Assembly: GCF_003123745.1 (NCBI RefSeq)
Contig: NZ_QETB01000005.1
Coordinates: 1-64,000, forward strand
Origin: Ancrocorticia populi
Lineage (GTDB): Bacteria > Actinomycetota > Actinomycetes > Actinomycetales > Actinomycetaceae
Direction of reading: 5' to 3'
DNA length: 64,000 nucleotides
The notes below the pieces were generated by a model that saw only the letters and a list, made by a program, of their open reading frames with translations, ran no database searches and had not been told where the DNA came from. Below are positions 43,150-53,255 of this stretch, one piece after another. Numbering within the stretch: the first letter of the stretch is position 1; every line of letters begins with the position of its first letter. The position numbers and the translations under genes were made by a program.

Positions 43150-46100
43150 ATGGGAGAGACGTTGAAAAATCGAATTAAGTCGCGAGTGAGCGCGCTCGCG
43201 GCATTGGCAAGCGCGACCGGCGGGGGTGACGGCACTCGTGCCAGCAGCCTCCGCGGCGTCAGACGAAGGAGAGCTGCCATTTGTTTTTTCTGCCGAGGAG
43301 TTGAGCGGTCAAAACGGCTCGGCAGGAACGCTCGATCTGGAAGCGACTGGTGGCCTTGATTGGGTCCACCTCGCGGGTGCTGAGACCAACCGCAAGGTGG
43401 ATGGTGACCTTATTGAGGTTGAAAACCTCAACACCGATCGGGCTATGGGTGAGCTTGGCGATAGTCCTTACCGGTATGTGTGGTCCAACGGCACCCCAAC
43501 GGAGTCCAATACTGCCGGCGTGACCACCGGTGGTGTGTTCTTCCATACCGGTAATAACGGAGGCTATGAGGTAACCGTTCCGGCGGGTGATTCGTGGCGC
43601 GAGTTGATCCTCATTGGGGGTGCCTGGCAGGCCGAGGCCGAGCTTTCGGTTCAGGCTTCCTCGGAGAGCGAGCCGTCATATGTGGAAGCCGTCTCCGCGG
43701 GTGAAGCCTCAGAGGTAAACGAATACACCGTTCTCATTGCACCAAACGAGGGCGTGACATTCACCGTTGAGACGGAGAGCGCTGGCGAGGAAGGCAATGT
43801 ATCACTGGCAGCAGCCACTCTCTCAGATGTGGCGGAGGGATCCTTTGCCTACTCGATCGAAACTGGCGAGGCTCCCGTTGCCGTGAATTTGACTGAGAAG
43901 GGCGATCTGGATTGGATTCACGTTTACGGAGACGAGGTCAACCGCAAGGCTGACGTTGATGAGACCATCACGGTTTCGAACCGGTCGAGAAAGCCGATAC
44001 CGACTCTTGGCGGTGACTGGTCCCGCACATTTAGCTGGTCCGACGGAAAGCCGACGGCTACCCAAGATGCCTACGGTAAGGCGAGCGTTTTCAAGGCTGA
44101 TGCCGAGTACGCTGAGACCACCGATCCGCGCGGGTTCGATATCGATCTCGCAGACTCGGACAAGGCCAGAACCGTGACGTTCTACGCCAACACGTGGAAC
44201 GCGGATGTGGAGATGAGCCTCTACGTCAACGGCGAGGAAGATGCCGTAGCGACCAGCACGAACCTGCACGATAACCCTGCACCTTACGGTGTCACCCAGG
44301 TGTCGTTTGATGTTCCGGCTGACGTCTCAGCGAAGCTTGAGGGCCAGATCGTGACCGCGCGCCACGAGGAGGCAAACGTCGTGTTCGCCGGCGCAGCGGT
44401 TTCCGAGGGCGATTCCCGGGACGATCTAACAAAACTGCAGGAACTACTGGCCGCGGCGAACAAGGCCAACATCTTTAGTACCTCGGAGTTCAACCTGAAT
44501 CAGCTCCAGTCCGCGATTGCTTCCACCGAGGAGCTGCTCGCGGGTGACCCGAGTGACGCCGAAATTGCTGTTCAGCTTCGGATTCTTGAAGTGGCCTACC
44601 AGATGGCCGCTAATGCCGGCGCATACACAGACACCACGGATCCACGGCTTCAGGCCTCAATCGGGTGGGAAGGTGACCGTCACGCTCCATTCGCATATAT
44701 CGATGGTTCCTACAAGCTACGCGATCGTGACAATCTTATGGTGAGGTTCGGGATCCCGGATATCCCCGGCAAGATTGATTGGTACAACGCGGAAGGCTAC
44801 CTCCCCGCGTTCGTTTCGGAGTTCGAGAAGGCCGGTGCAGATGTTTCGATTACAAACTTCGCGGACAAGGCAACGATCAACAAGAACGATTATGAAATCG
44901 TTTACTCCCGTATGACGGTCACGAACAACAACGATTCCGAAATGACGCTCCCGTCGGTTTCGGATGAGTTAGTTCCGCTGAATGAGGGTGCAAAACAGCA
45001 GACGGTCGCGGCCGGTGAGACCGTCACGATGGACTATGCGATTGCAGCGGACCGATTCAACGGCACGTACGATTGGCCGGCAGCTGACGAGGTGAAGAAC
45101 CTTGGCAGCTACGACGATGCATACGATCACATGAAGAACTACTGGAACGATCGCCTTGAGCCGCTGGTCCAGATCAGCGAGCTGCCAAACGAGGATCTGA
45201 TCAACGCCTACAAGGCGGGCTTCATCTACACGATGATCATCCGTGATGACATCGACGGTGAGAAGCGTCTACACGTGGGTGAGAACAGCTATGACTTGAT
45301 GTTCGATCACGACACGATCGGTATCGTGGCCACTCTCCTCACCTCCGGTGATTTCAAGTACGCGCAGGAGTACCTCGCAACGCTACCGGCACAGCTGCAG
45401 TATGACGACGCCAAGTGGAAGTACTCCTGGCCTTACGCCCTCTACCTGCAGCGGACGGGCGATACTGAGTTCATCAAGGAGAAGTTCGAGACAATCAAGA
45501 AGAACACCCACAACGTTGAGACCGACCGTATCGGCGATAATCATGACGGCATCATGAAAGAGACCGAGGCGATCGATTCCACCGGATACTGGACAATCGA
45601 TAACTGGTCCGCGCTCGCGGGCCTGACAACGTACGCCTGGATCGCCGAACAGATCGGTGAAGACGAAGAGGTCGAGTGGGCAACGGATCAGTACGATTCG
45701 CTCCTCGATGCTTCGAACACGCAGCTCGATAAGCTGATCGACGAATACGATCTGGACTACATCCCGATGTCCATGACTGCTCCCAATGATCAGTTGGGCG
45801 ATGGCCGTGATGACCCGCGTGATGCCAACTGGGCATCCATGTTCCTGTTCGGCCGCTGGGGCTGGGATGGCTACCTCTTCGGTGCCGAGCAGTCCGGTCC
45901 GATGTTCGATTGGATCGATCAGACGTACACCCACGGCTTCGAGAACCGTGAGGACATTACCGATACGATCTACAACTTCGGTGGTTACCCGCACGGCTGG
46001 TTCTCCAGCGCATACAACGCCGGATACGGCAGCACCGCGCTGCGCGGCGAACAGTACCGCGACGCGGGAATTCGTGGCTACGAGTTCATGATCAACGAAT

Positions 46101-46831
46101 CGCAGAGTGCGCCATTCGGTTGGTGGGAAGGCATTGACTACCCGGACGAGGATTCGCCCTGGTCCATCAACCATGCCGCCGGTGGCGGTGATGGTGGTTC
46201 GAACCAGCACATGTGGGGCCAGTCCACGAATACCAAGGTGCTTTTGGACTCGCTCTTCGCCCTGAAGACTGATGGCACTGCGATTATTGGCCGTGGTGTT
46301 CCGACGGATTGGATTGCCGACGGCGAGGTCATCGACATCGCGGATTACCCCGTGAATATCGACGGCCGAATCGGCTACAAGATGGCAACGAATGGCAATA
46401 AGGTCACCGTTGACTTCTCTGGTGACACGGACAAGGTTGATCAGTTCTCTATCGAGCTCATGGCGTTGCGGAACAACATCTGCGCGGTTGAGGGCAAGGG
46501 CGCCGAGTACGACTTTGAGGCCGGCACCGTGACCGTTCCGAGCGCGACCCAGAAGGTCGTCATCACCATGGGCGCCGATTGTGAGAACCCAACCGATCCC
46601 ACGGACCCGCCAACAGATGAGCCCACTGATGGACCAACTAATGGTCCGACCGACGGCCCTACTGGCGGATCCAGCGACGGCCCAACAGATGGATCAACCA
46701 ACGGATCGGATAACAACAACGGTTCCCTTCCCTTCACGGGGTTCAGCGGTTTGTTGCTCGCTCTGCTGGCGGCACTGCTGCTTGCAGGTGGAGTGCTCTT
46801 CGTGAGGAGGTCTGCACACCTCCGTAGCTAG
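43150..46831 (+). pseudogene. Cell-wall-anchored protein B, frameshifted in the signal peptide
   Basis: From ATG 43150 (or TTG 43162 after GGGAGAG) a signal peptide begins (LKNRIKSRVSALAALASAT). The frame then breaks at a G5 run, 43222-43226. Removing one G joins it to GVTALVPAASAASDEG and a 1200-residue frame. The mature protein has two related beta modules (LDWVH-NRK; LDWIH-NRK), a helical spacer and a 640-residue module homologous to protein A (NAEGYLPAFVSEFE, YDLDYIP, WWEGIDYP). A DGPT-rich linker and LPFTG sorting signal end it. It is likely a surface glycan-degrading enzyme. The single-base shift could be an assembly error, a real mutation or reversible slippage. Confidence 0.76.
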
Positions 46832-46856
46832 CGCGATAGCTGGCTTCCCCATAAGA

Positions 46857-46899
46857 ACGTGCCCGGCTTTGGTACCAGAAGTGCTGGAGCCGGGCACGT
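46857..46899 (+). terminator. Long hairpin between gene B and the GH32 gene
   Basis: Perfect 12-bp arms ACGTGCCCGGCT and AGCCGGGCACGT with a 19-nt loop end 12 bp before the first GH32 start codon. No T tract follows. It may terminate gene B, attenuate GH32 expression or protect mRNA ends. Confidence 0.55.
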
Positions 46900-46911
46900 C
46901 CACTAACACCA

Positions 46912-49800
46912 ATGAAGGGTATCTCTGTGTCAAAACTTTCACATCGGCGCCGTGTCGCTGGAGCCGTAGCCAGCGTGCTACTCGTGATGGGAACAGCCTC
47001 GGTGGCCACCGCCGATGAGCCGGATCCCGCCGATCAACCGTACCGTCCACTAGTTCATTTCACTCCCGAAATGAACTGGATGAACGATCCAAACGGCATG
47101 GTCTATGTAGACGGCGTGTACCACCTGTTCTTCCAGCACAATCCGGAAAGCCCCGCTTGGGGAAATCTGAGCTGGGGGCACGCGACCTCAGAAGATTTGC
47201 TCACTTGGACCGAGCAGCCCGTGGCAATTTCGCCGGGTTATGACTCGGACAATAAGATGATTGAGCAGATTTTCTCTGGCTCCGTCGTCGTCGACAAAAA
47301 CAACTCGTCCGGTTTCGGTACGGAAGATAACCCACCACTCGTGGCGATCTACACGTCTGCCTACACGGACGATCATCCGCAGTACCCGAACCTGCAAGCG
47401 CAGTCTCTGGCCTACAGCCTGGACGATGGCTACACCTGGACGAAGTTCGAGCAGAACCCAGTCATTAACCGCAAATCGGCGAACTTCCGCGATCCTAAGG
47501 TGTTTTGGTACGACGACGGGGCCAGCGGCTACTGGGTGATGGTGGCAGTCGAGTCCGAAGACGAGAAGGTTGTGCTCTACAAGAGCACGGACCTGAAGGA
47601 TTGGAGCGAGCTCTCGGAGTTTGAGAACCCCTCTGAGGTCCATGCGGGTTGGGAGTGCCCGGATCTCTTCGAGCTGCCCGTCGAGGGTGGCGAGCCGGGC
47701 GAGACCAAGTGGGTCATGGTCATTAGCCACGGGAACTCAATCGCTGGTGGCAGTGGTATGCAGTACTTTGTGGGTGACTTCAACGGCACCAAGTTCGTTG
47801 CTGAAGACATTGTGGATCCCAGCACGGCGCCGGAAGGAGTGGTCTTCGAGGACTTCGAGAATGGCTACGGCGGCTGGACGGTGGCGAACGATCCCACAAA
47901 TGAGGCTGGCATTACCGATCCGTTTGGTACGGAGCCAAAGCTCGGGTCCGAGTCCGATTTCATCAATGGTTATGTTGACGATCATCTAGCTGAAAGCCTG
48001 ACGCGTGGATGGAACCAGCGAACGGGTTCGCTGACCTCACCAAGTTTCACCATCGAAGATCCGTACATCAACTTCAAGATTGCCGGCGGTAACAACCCAC
48101 ACGTTGACGCGGAGCCAGCGGAAGCGAAAGTGGTGTATGACTTCGAGTCCGATCTGGACGATTCCTGGCCCGGGGACTTGGGCCGAACGGTTGCCACGCC
48201 TGAGACAGCACCTGAGGATCTCGGTGCGATCGGGGATGGTTGGTACAACACTGCGGTATCCGGACCTGATGGTAACGGCAACCAAGGTTGGATCGCTTCG
48301 CCAACATTTGAGGTCACCGGAGAGAACATCTCCTTCCTCTTGGGTGGAGGAGATCCCGCTAACGAAAACGCTGAAGTCAGGCTCCTGCATGGCGGTGAGA
48401 CTGTAAAGACTGCGCGCGGATCGGGCGCACCCGAGCTCACGTGGGAGAACTGGGACGTCTCCGATCTGGTAGGTGAATGGGTTTAGTTCCAGATTATCGA
48501 CAACTCTCCTGACACGTACTTGGCCGTTGATCAGGTGACAATGAGTGATTCCGGAGCCACGTCTTCTGAGGAGACCACCGTGAACCTGATCGTCGATGGG
48601 GAAGTGGTGCGGACCGCGACCGGTAACAACAGTCAGAACCTTGACTGGATTTCGTGGAACGTGGATGACCTTGAGGGTAAAGAAGCAACAATCAAGATCG
48701 TGGACAACAATACAGAAGACGACTGGGGCCACATCATGGCGGACCACTTCATGTTCGCCGATGAGCCGGCCTTGCCGGTCGCGGAGCAGTACAACTGGCT
48801 CGACTGGGGCCGTGACTACTATGCCGCCGTGACCTACTCCGACGCTCCCGTGGAAGACTCCGTGATCATGCAAGGCTGGATGAGCAACTGGCAGTATGCT
48901 GACCCAGAAATTCTTCCTACGGAGGCGTGGACCGGCTCCATGTCGCTTCCGCGTGAGGTCACTTTGGTGCAGACGTCGGCCGGACCCCAGCTCCAGCAGA
49001 AGGTCGTTGATCAGGCTGATGGAATCCTTGACACGGCCAACGCTGCCAGCGTGACGGAGCTAGCGCTGAGTTCGGGATCGCAGACGCAGGAGGTGTCCGG
49101 CGACGTCGTGAAGCTTGACCTGACGCTTGACCCAGGCGCGGCTAAGCGTGCGGGTATCACGGTATTCCAATCCGAAGACGGGACGGGCACCAAGATCGGC
49201 TACGATTCGGAGGCTGGGCGCGTGTACGTAGATCGGACGAACTCCGGTAATTCGGATTTCAGCCCGCTCTTTCCTTCCGTCGATGATGCTGCAGTTGTGC
49301 TGGATGAAGACGGCAATCTGACGCTGGAGATCTACCTCGATCGCGCATCAGTGGAGTTGTTCGCGAATGACGGCCTGCGCACCATCACGGATCAGGTGTT
49401 CCCAGAGGAGGGCGCCGATGGCATTTCCGCATGGGCCGAGAGCGGTGACGCTGAAATCGTGAACCTCACCGTCACACCGTTGAATCAGACCATGTTCCTT
49501 GGTGCCGATCCCGGTACGGATCCGACGGAAGAGCCCTCGGAAGAGCCAACTGAGGAGCCAACCGGTGAGCCCACGGATGATGCGACCGGTAATCCGACTC
49601 AGCAGCCAACCGAAGGTGCAACTGATGGGCCAACCGATGGCGCAACCGGTGAACCGACGGATGGCGCAACCGGTTCGGCTGACCACAACGGTTTCTTGCC
49701 AAATACCGGATTTGGAGGTGGCGCTCTAGCCGTCCTCGCGCTCGCATTGCTTGGCGGCGGTGTGCTGGCAGTAAGGCGGTCGGCAGCTAACCGCGGATAG
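46912..49800 (+). pseudogene. Cell-wall-anchored GH32 fructanase with in-frame amber codon
   Basis: A 963-codon frame is interrupted only by TAG at 48484-48486 (codon 525). A signal peptide ends near SVATADE. The GH32 propeller has the nucleophile Asp59 (WMNDPNG), Asp194 (FRDPK) and acid/base Glu248 (WECPD). A DFENGYGGW-type beta module is inserted from codon 310. After the TAG, in the same frame, the propeller resumes (DWGRDYYAAVTYSD, MSNWQYA, SMSLPREVTL). The GH32 beta-sandwich, an EPTDG-rich linker and LPNTG sorting signal follow. Unless read through, the product is truncated and unanchored. Starts: ATG 46912 or GTG 46927 (AAGG upstream). Predicted substrate: levan, inulin or sucrose. Confidence 0.88.
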
Positions 49801-49820
49801 AAAGGCTCAATACCAAGTGA

Positions 49821-49851
49821 GTGGCCCCGGCAAGTAGGATGCCGGGGCCAC
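49821..49851 (+). terminator. Intrinsic terminator after the GH32 gene
   Basis: Perfect 12-bp arms GTGGCCCCGGCA and TGCCGGGGCCAC with a 7-nt loop are followed by ATTGTTT, 20 bp after the GH32 stop codon. It separates the glycan locus from the tRNA on the other strand. Confidence 0.82.
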
Positions 49852-49865
49852 ATTGTTTGCTTCAG

Positions 49866-49938
49866 TGCCCCCAGCGCGACTCGAACGCGCAACCTACGGA
49901 TTAGAAGGCCGTTGCTCTATCCATTGAGCTATGGGGGC
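49866..49938 (-). tRNA. tRNA-Arg (anticodon TCT)
   Basis: The minus strand folds into a full cloverleaf of 73 nt. The acceptor is GCCCCCA/TGGGGGC with discriminator A. The D-arm is GCTC/GAGC, the anticodon loop CTTCTAA (anticodon TCT, decoding AGA) and the T-arm GCGCG-TTCGAGT-CGCGC. CCA is not encoded. The base of the anticodon stem has a C-U mismatch at 31-39. Confidence 0.95.
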
Positions 49939-50064
49939 GGGCATTCACACTATATGCGGTGTGGCCCGCCCCCATCTAATCAGCTAGCGGCGCTGTTCAA
50001 TGCAAATGCACACATGCCGTGCTGAATTCGCCACATTTTGGCGTGGGTGAAGGACAATAGAAGG

Positions 50065-51618
50065 GTGAAACCCAGAACAACGTCCCGCGAACTCGCCAGC
50101 CTTGTCGAGCGGACCATTTCTGCGTTGGAAAATGCCCGCTTGCCCTTACAGATGCCCGGATCAGAGCAACTGTCTGAGAGCCGCGCCCAGTTGATGACTC
50201 AGCTGCGTACCCGAATCCTGCCCCACCTGCGCACAGCTGAGCTGCCGGCAGTAGTGGTGTTTGGGGGGTCCTCCGGAGCGGGAAAGTCCACGCTGTTTAA
50301 CTCGCTATTGGGCGAGGAGGTCTCTCCGGCCTCGGTGATTCGCCCCACCACACGGATGCCGCTGATCGCGGTACATCCTTCGGATGTTGTGGCCCTCGAT
50401 GGTCACGGCCTGCTTGATATGGGCAAGCTCGTGGCAGTAGAAGGAGCGATCCCCGGAGTTGTATTGGTGGACGCACCGGACCTCGATTCGGTGGACGCCG
50501 CAAACCGCGAGCTTTCTCGCCGCCTCCTCGATGCGGCAGACCTGTGGGTTTTTGTCACCACCGCCGCCCGCTATGGTGACGCTCAGGCGTGGCAAACGCT
50601 GAGCGACGCGCACAGGCGGGGGATGACAACCGCAGTGGTCCTTAACCGTGTGGCGGACAGGGCGCGCTACACGGTCCGAAAGGACCTGACGCGGCGGATG
50701 AACGATGTGGGTATCGGCAATGATCCGCTGATGTTGGTTCCGGACGCGGGTCCTCATGAGGGCCTGCTAGAACCGGGACAAGTTGCGGAAGTGCGTACGT
50801 GGCTCGAAGCGATCGCTTCGGCCCGTATTGGTGCGGCGCTCGTGGATCGAACTACACAGGCAATGCTTCCCGAACTGCGGCGGCAACTTCTTGAGCTCTC
50901 GGATGCCGTTGAGATGCAGGCCAGCGCCGTAGAGCATCTCCGTGCCCAAGCGGAAGAAGCGCCGAAGAAGCCGCGCGAAAAGCTCGTCTCCAATGCGAAG
51001 ATGGGACGATTCGGGCAGGGCGCCCCAACCACCGCGTGGCTTTCCTTTGCCTCGTCGGGCGGTGCGCTAGCTTCCCTCGCGGTTGGTGAAAAGCCCGGGC
51101 TGTTGGTGCGGAGGTATCAAGGGTCGCGCGATGCGGCAGTGACTACAGTGTTCGACGGCGTGATGTCGGCAATCCGAGCCGGCCTTGATCAGGCTGTCAC
51201 AACTACAGACGAGGCGATCCGTCAGGCGTGGGATCAGGGAATGGTGGAAACGGCCGAGTTCCAGTTTGAAGCTGCAACCGTGCTCAACAAGCGCGAGATC
51301 ATAGATACGGCCCTCTCGCGATGGAAGAGCGATGTCCTCACAATGTCGGCTGGTGTTGGCGATAATCCGTGGCTCGGTCACGGTGGGGTGGCAGCGCTGC
51401 TGGGAGCAGCTGCCGGCGGCGTGTCGGGTGCGGAACAGGCGTGTAGTCACCTGAAGGTGGCATCCAGCATCAGGAAGGCACGTGAATCGCTTGCCACTCA
51501 CCTCGATGAGGCGGTTGGCGAGGTTGTCAGCGCTTACAATGGCGTTCTGGATCAGGTTCCGGTGGGTAACGGCAGGCAGCTGAGGCTTCGAGCAAGCGAA
51601 TATTTGGATCGCGTCTAA
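50065..51618 (+). CDS. Dynamin-like GTPase 1
   Basis: The protein is about 517 residues. The P-loop GGSSGAGKSTLFNSLLG lies near residue 68, with switch II VDAPDLDSVDAANRE and the NKxD-like VVLNRVADRARY. A long helical region with a coiled-coil stretch (around VEMQASAVEHLRAQAEEAPKK) follows, then a hydrophobic segment (LGHGGVAALLGAAAGGVSG). This is a bacterial dynamin-like or YfjP-type membrane GTPase. It is paired with a second GTPase gene 61 bp downstream, as in many actinobacteria. A start at GTG 50065 is favoured as leaderless (GACAAT at -12); 50038 and 50047 are alternatives. Confidence 0.8.
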   Translation: MKPRTTSRELASLVERTISALENARLPLQMPGSEQLSESRAQLMTQLRTRILPHLRTAELPAVVVFGGSSGAGKSTLFNSLLGEEVSPASVIRPTTRMPLIAVHPSDVVALDGHGLLDMGKLVAVEGAIPGVVLVDAPDLDSVDAANRELSRRLLDAADLWVFVTTAARYGDAQAWQTLSDAHRRGMTTAVVLNRVADRARYTVRKDLTRRMNDVGIGNDPLMLVPDAGPHEGLLEPGQVAEVRTWLEAIASARIGAALVDRTTQAMLPELRRQLLELSDAVEMQASAVEHLRAQAEEAPKKPREKLVSNAKMGRFGQGAPTTAWLSFASSGGALASLAVGEKPGLLVRRYQGSRDAAVTTVFDGVMSAIRAGLDQAVTTTDEAIRQAWDQGMVETAEFQFEAATVLNKREIIDTALSRWKSDVLTMSAGVGDNPWLGHGGVAALLGAAAGGVSGAEQACSHLKVASSIRKARESLATHLDEAVGEVVSAYNGVLDQVPVGNGRQLRLRASEYLDRV

Positions 51619-51679
51619 CTTGTGGATTTGCATCTGACCGGTGGGATAATGGTGAGAGTTCACTGTGAAAGGGGTAGGC

Positions 51680-53125
51680 GTGCCGGACAACCAAGACGTC
51701 AATGTTTCGAGCATCCTTGAGCGAATTTCGGAGCTTGACGAGGCCATCAGCGTTGGTGGCGATTACCTTGATCCTTATGTCGCCGCCCGCGCACAGAAGG
51801 AACTCCATGTGGCTCGGGAACGTCTTAATGCTGGAATGGGGCTGACAGTTGCTGCGCTGGCTGGCGGAACTGGTTCGGGAAAGTCCACACTGTTCAACGC
51901 TCTCACGGGCCTAGACTTTGCCCAGACAGGCGATATCCGCCCAACTACCCACGATCCAAGCGCCTGTGTGTGGAATGCCGATGCAGGCAGTCTGCTCGAT
52001 ATGATCGGCGTTCCCCGCGACCGTCGGATCGCTTACGAATCGATCTTGACTGCCGGCGATCACGATCTGGATTCTTTGGTTCTTGTTGATCTACCCGATC
52101 ATGATTCGGTGGATATGGCTCATTCCGCCGCTGTTGGCCGCATTCTTCCTAAGGTGGACGTCCTCATCTGGGTGTTGGACCCGCAAAAGTACGCTGACCA
52201 CCTCATCCACGAGAGTTACCTCGCGGCAATGCGCCAGCGTAAGGAACAGATGATTGTGGTGCTGAACCAAACAGACGCTGTTCCATCCCATTCGGTTGAT
52301 GATCTCGTCAATGATGTTGAGCTTCTGTTAGAACGCGATGGCTTGGCGGGCGTGCCGGTGTTCGCAACTTCCGCGAAAACCAATGAGGGGTTGGCCCCGC
52401 TCAAGGATCACCTCCATCACGCTGTTCAACATACGGAGGCTGCCCTATACACGGCCTCGGCCGAGCTCGAGAGCATCCGCGAACGCGTGGCCGCCGGCGT
52501 CGGTAGCGAAGAAGCGGACGTTCAGGGAGAGTTCTTCAACGATCTCAACGATCAGCTTGTCGTGGCTAGTGGTATCCCCGCCGTCGAGGCATCACTGCGC
52601 CAGGCAGGCACTAACACCTCCAGTACGGTGATTACCAAGCCCGAACAGCCTTCCGCAGCCACGATCGTTGCGGCTCGCGACGCGTGGCTTGCCCACGTCA
52701 AATCAGGCCTTCCCACGCCATGGAAGAACGCGTTGGACTCCGCTGTGCCCGAATCCGAGGTGATTCGGCGCAACCTTGGCAGCAAGATACGCGGCGTCGC
52801 GATCCCCAAGGTTTCACGCGCCAAGATGTGGGGACTTCTCGCCGGCTTGGTTGTGTTTGCGGCGTGCGTTGCTTTGGCCGTGCTCGGCATACCCTCCGAT
52901 ACCACGTCCGTGCGGCTCGCGGTTGCGGGTGCTGGCTTGATTGTGGGTTTTACTTGCTTCATCGGTGGGCGCCATAGCCAGCGCAAATCGGGAGAGCGTT
53001 GTGCCCAAGAGTTTGGGAAGGCTGCCCGTTCGGCAGTTTTTTCGGCGACGACGGAGCAGCTTGTCAGCCCCTCCCGAACAGTCCTTGACCGTCACAGGAC
53101 TGCACGGCAGGCCCTGCAAGCCTGA
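51680..53125 (+). CDS. Dynamin-like GTPase 2
   Basis: The protein is about 481 residues from GTG 51680 (AAAGGGG upstream). P-loop GGTGSGKSTLFNALTG, switch II VDLPDHDSVDMAH and the guanine-specificity motif VVLNQTDAV are followed by a helical domain. Two transmembrane helices (GLLAGLVVFAACVALAVLGI and LAVAGAGLIVGFTCFIGG) sit near the C-terminus. It probably acts with the upstream GTPase at the cell membrane in remodelling or division, a role inferred from dynamin-like pairs in other bacteria. Confidence 0.82.
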   Translation: MPDNQDVNVSSILERISELDEAISVGGDYLDPYVAARAQKELHVARERLNAGMGLTVAALAGGTGSGKSTLFNALTGLDFAQTGDIRPTTHDPSACVWNADAGSLLDMIGVPRDRRIAYESILTAGDHDLDSLVLVDLPDHDSVDMAHSAAVGRILPKVDVLIWVLDPQKYADHLIHESYLAAMRQRKEQMIVVLNQTDAVPSHSVDDLVNDVELLLERDGLAGVPVFATSAKTNEGLAPLKDHLHHAVQHTEAALYTASAELESIRERVAAGVGSEEADVQGEFFNDLNDQLVVASGIPAVEASLRQAGTNTSSTVITKPEQPSAATIVAARDAWLAHVKSGLPTPWKNALDSAVPESEVIRRNLGSKIRGVAIPKVSRAKMWGLLAGLVVFAACVALAVLGIPSDTTSVRLAVAGAGLIVGFTCFIGGRHSQRKSGERCAQEFGKAARSAVFSATTEQLVSPSRTVLDRHRTARQALQA

Positions 53126-53136
53126 GTCTCGTGGTT

Positions 53137-53165
53137 CCCACAACAACGGTTCGTGGGGTTTTTCT
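53137..53165 (+). terminator. Terminator after GTPase 2
   Basis: CCCAC-AAC and GTT-C-GTGGG arms around an AACG loop are followed by GTTTTTCT, 11 bp after the GTPase stop codon. Confidence 0.65.
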
Positions 53166-53179
53166 CCACAGACCCGAGG

Positions 53180-53203
53180 CCTCACGTCGTACCTGACGTG
53201 AGG
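53180..53203. repeat. Second hairpin CCTCACGTC-N6-GACGTGAGG
   Basis: A perfect 9-bp inverted repeat lies 14 bp after the first terminator and 52 bp before the ssb start. It has no T tract. It may be an operator for the ssb gene or a back-up terminator. Confidence 0.45.
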
Positions 53204-53255
53204 TTGAGACACTCTGGAAACTAATCAGACTGGCTGATTAGCAGAAGGAGTTCTT

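Noticed and set aside
45383-46210. 275-residue minus-strand frame in gene B
   Set aside because: It is antisense to the conserved module shared by A and B, and has no recognisable domain.
43226-46831. Gene B starting at GTG 43226 as an intact gene
   Set aside because: This start has no ribosome-binding site, and the N-terminus would lack the charged n-region of a signal peptide, while the out-of-frame codons 43150-43225 provide exactly that. A frameshift explains both.
49866-49938. C-U mismatch at the base of the tRNA-Arg anticodon stem as a sign of a pseudo-tRNA
   Set aside because: All other stems and conserved bases are intact, and such a mismatch is tolerated in tRNA-Arg(TCT) of related bacteria as far as I recall.
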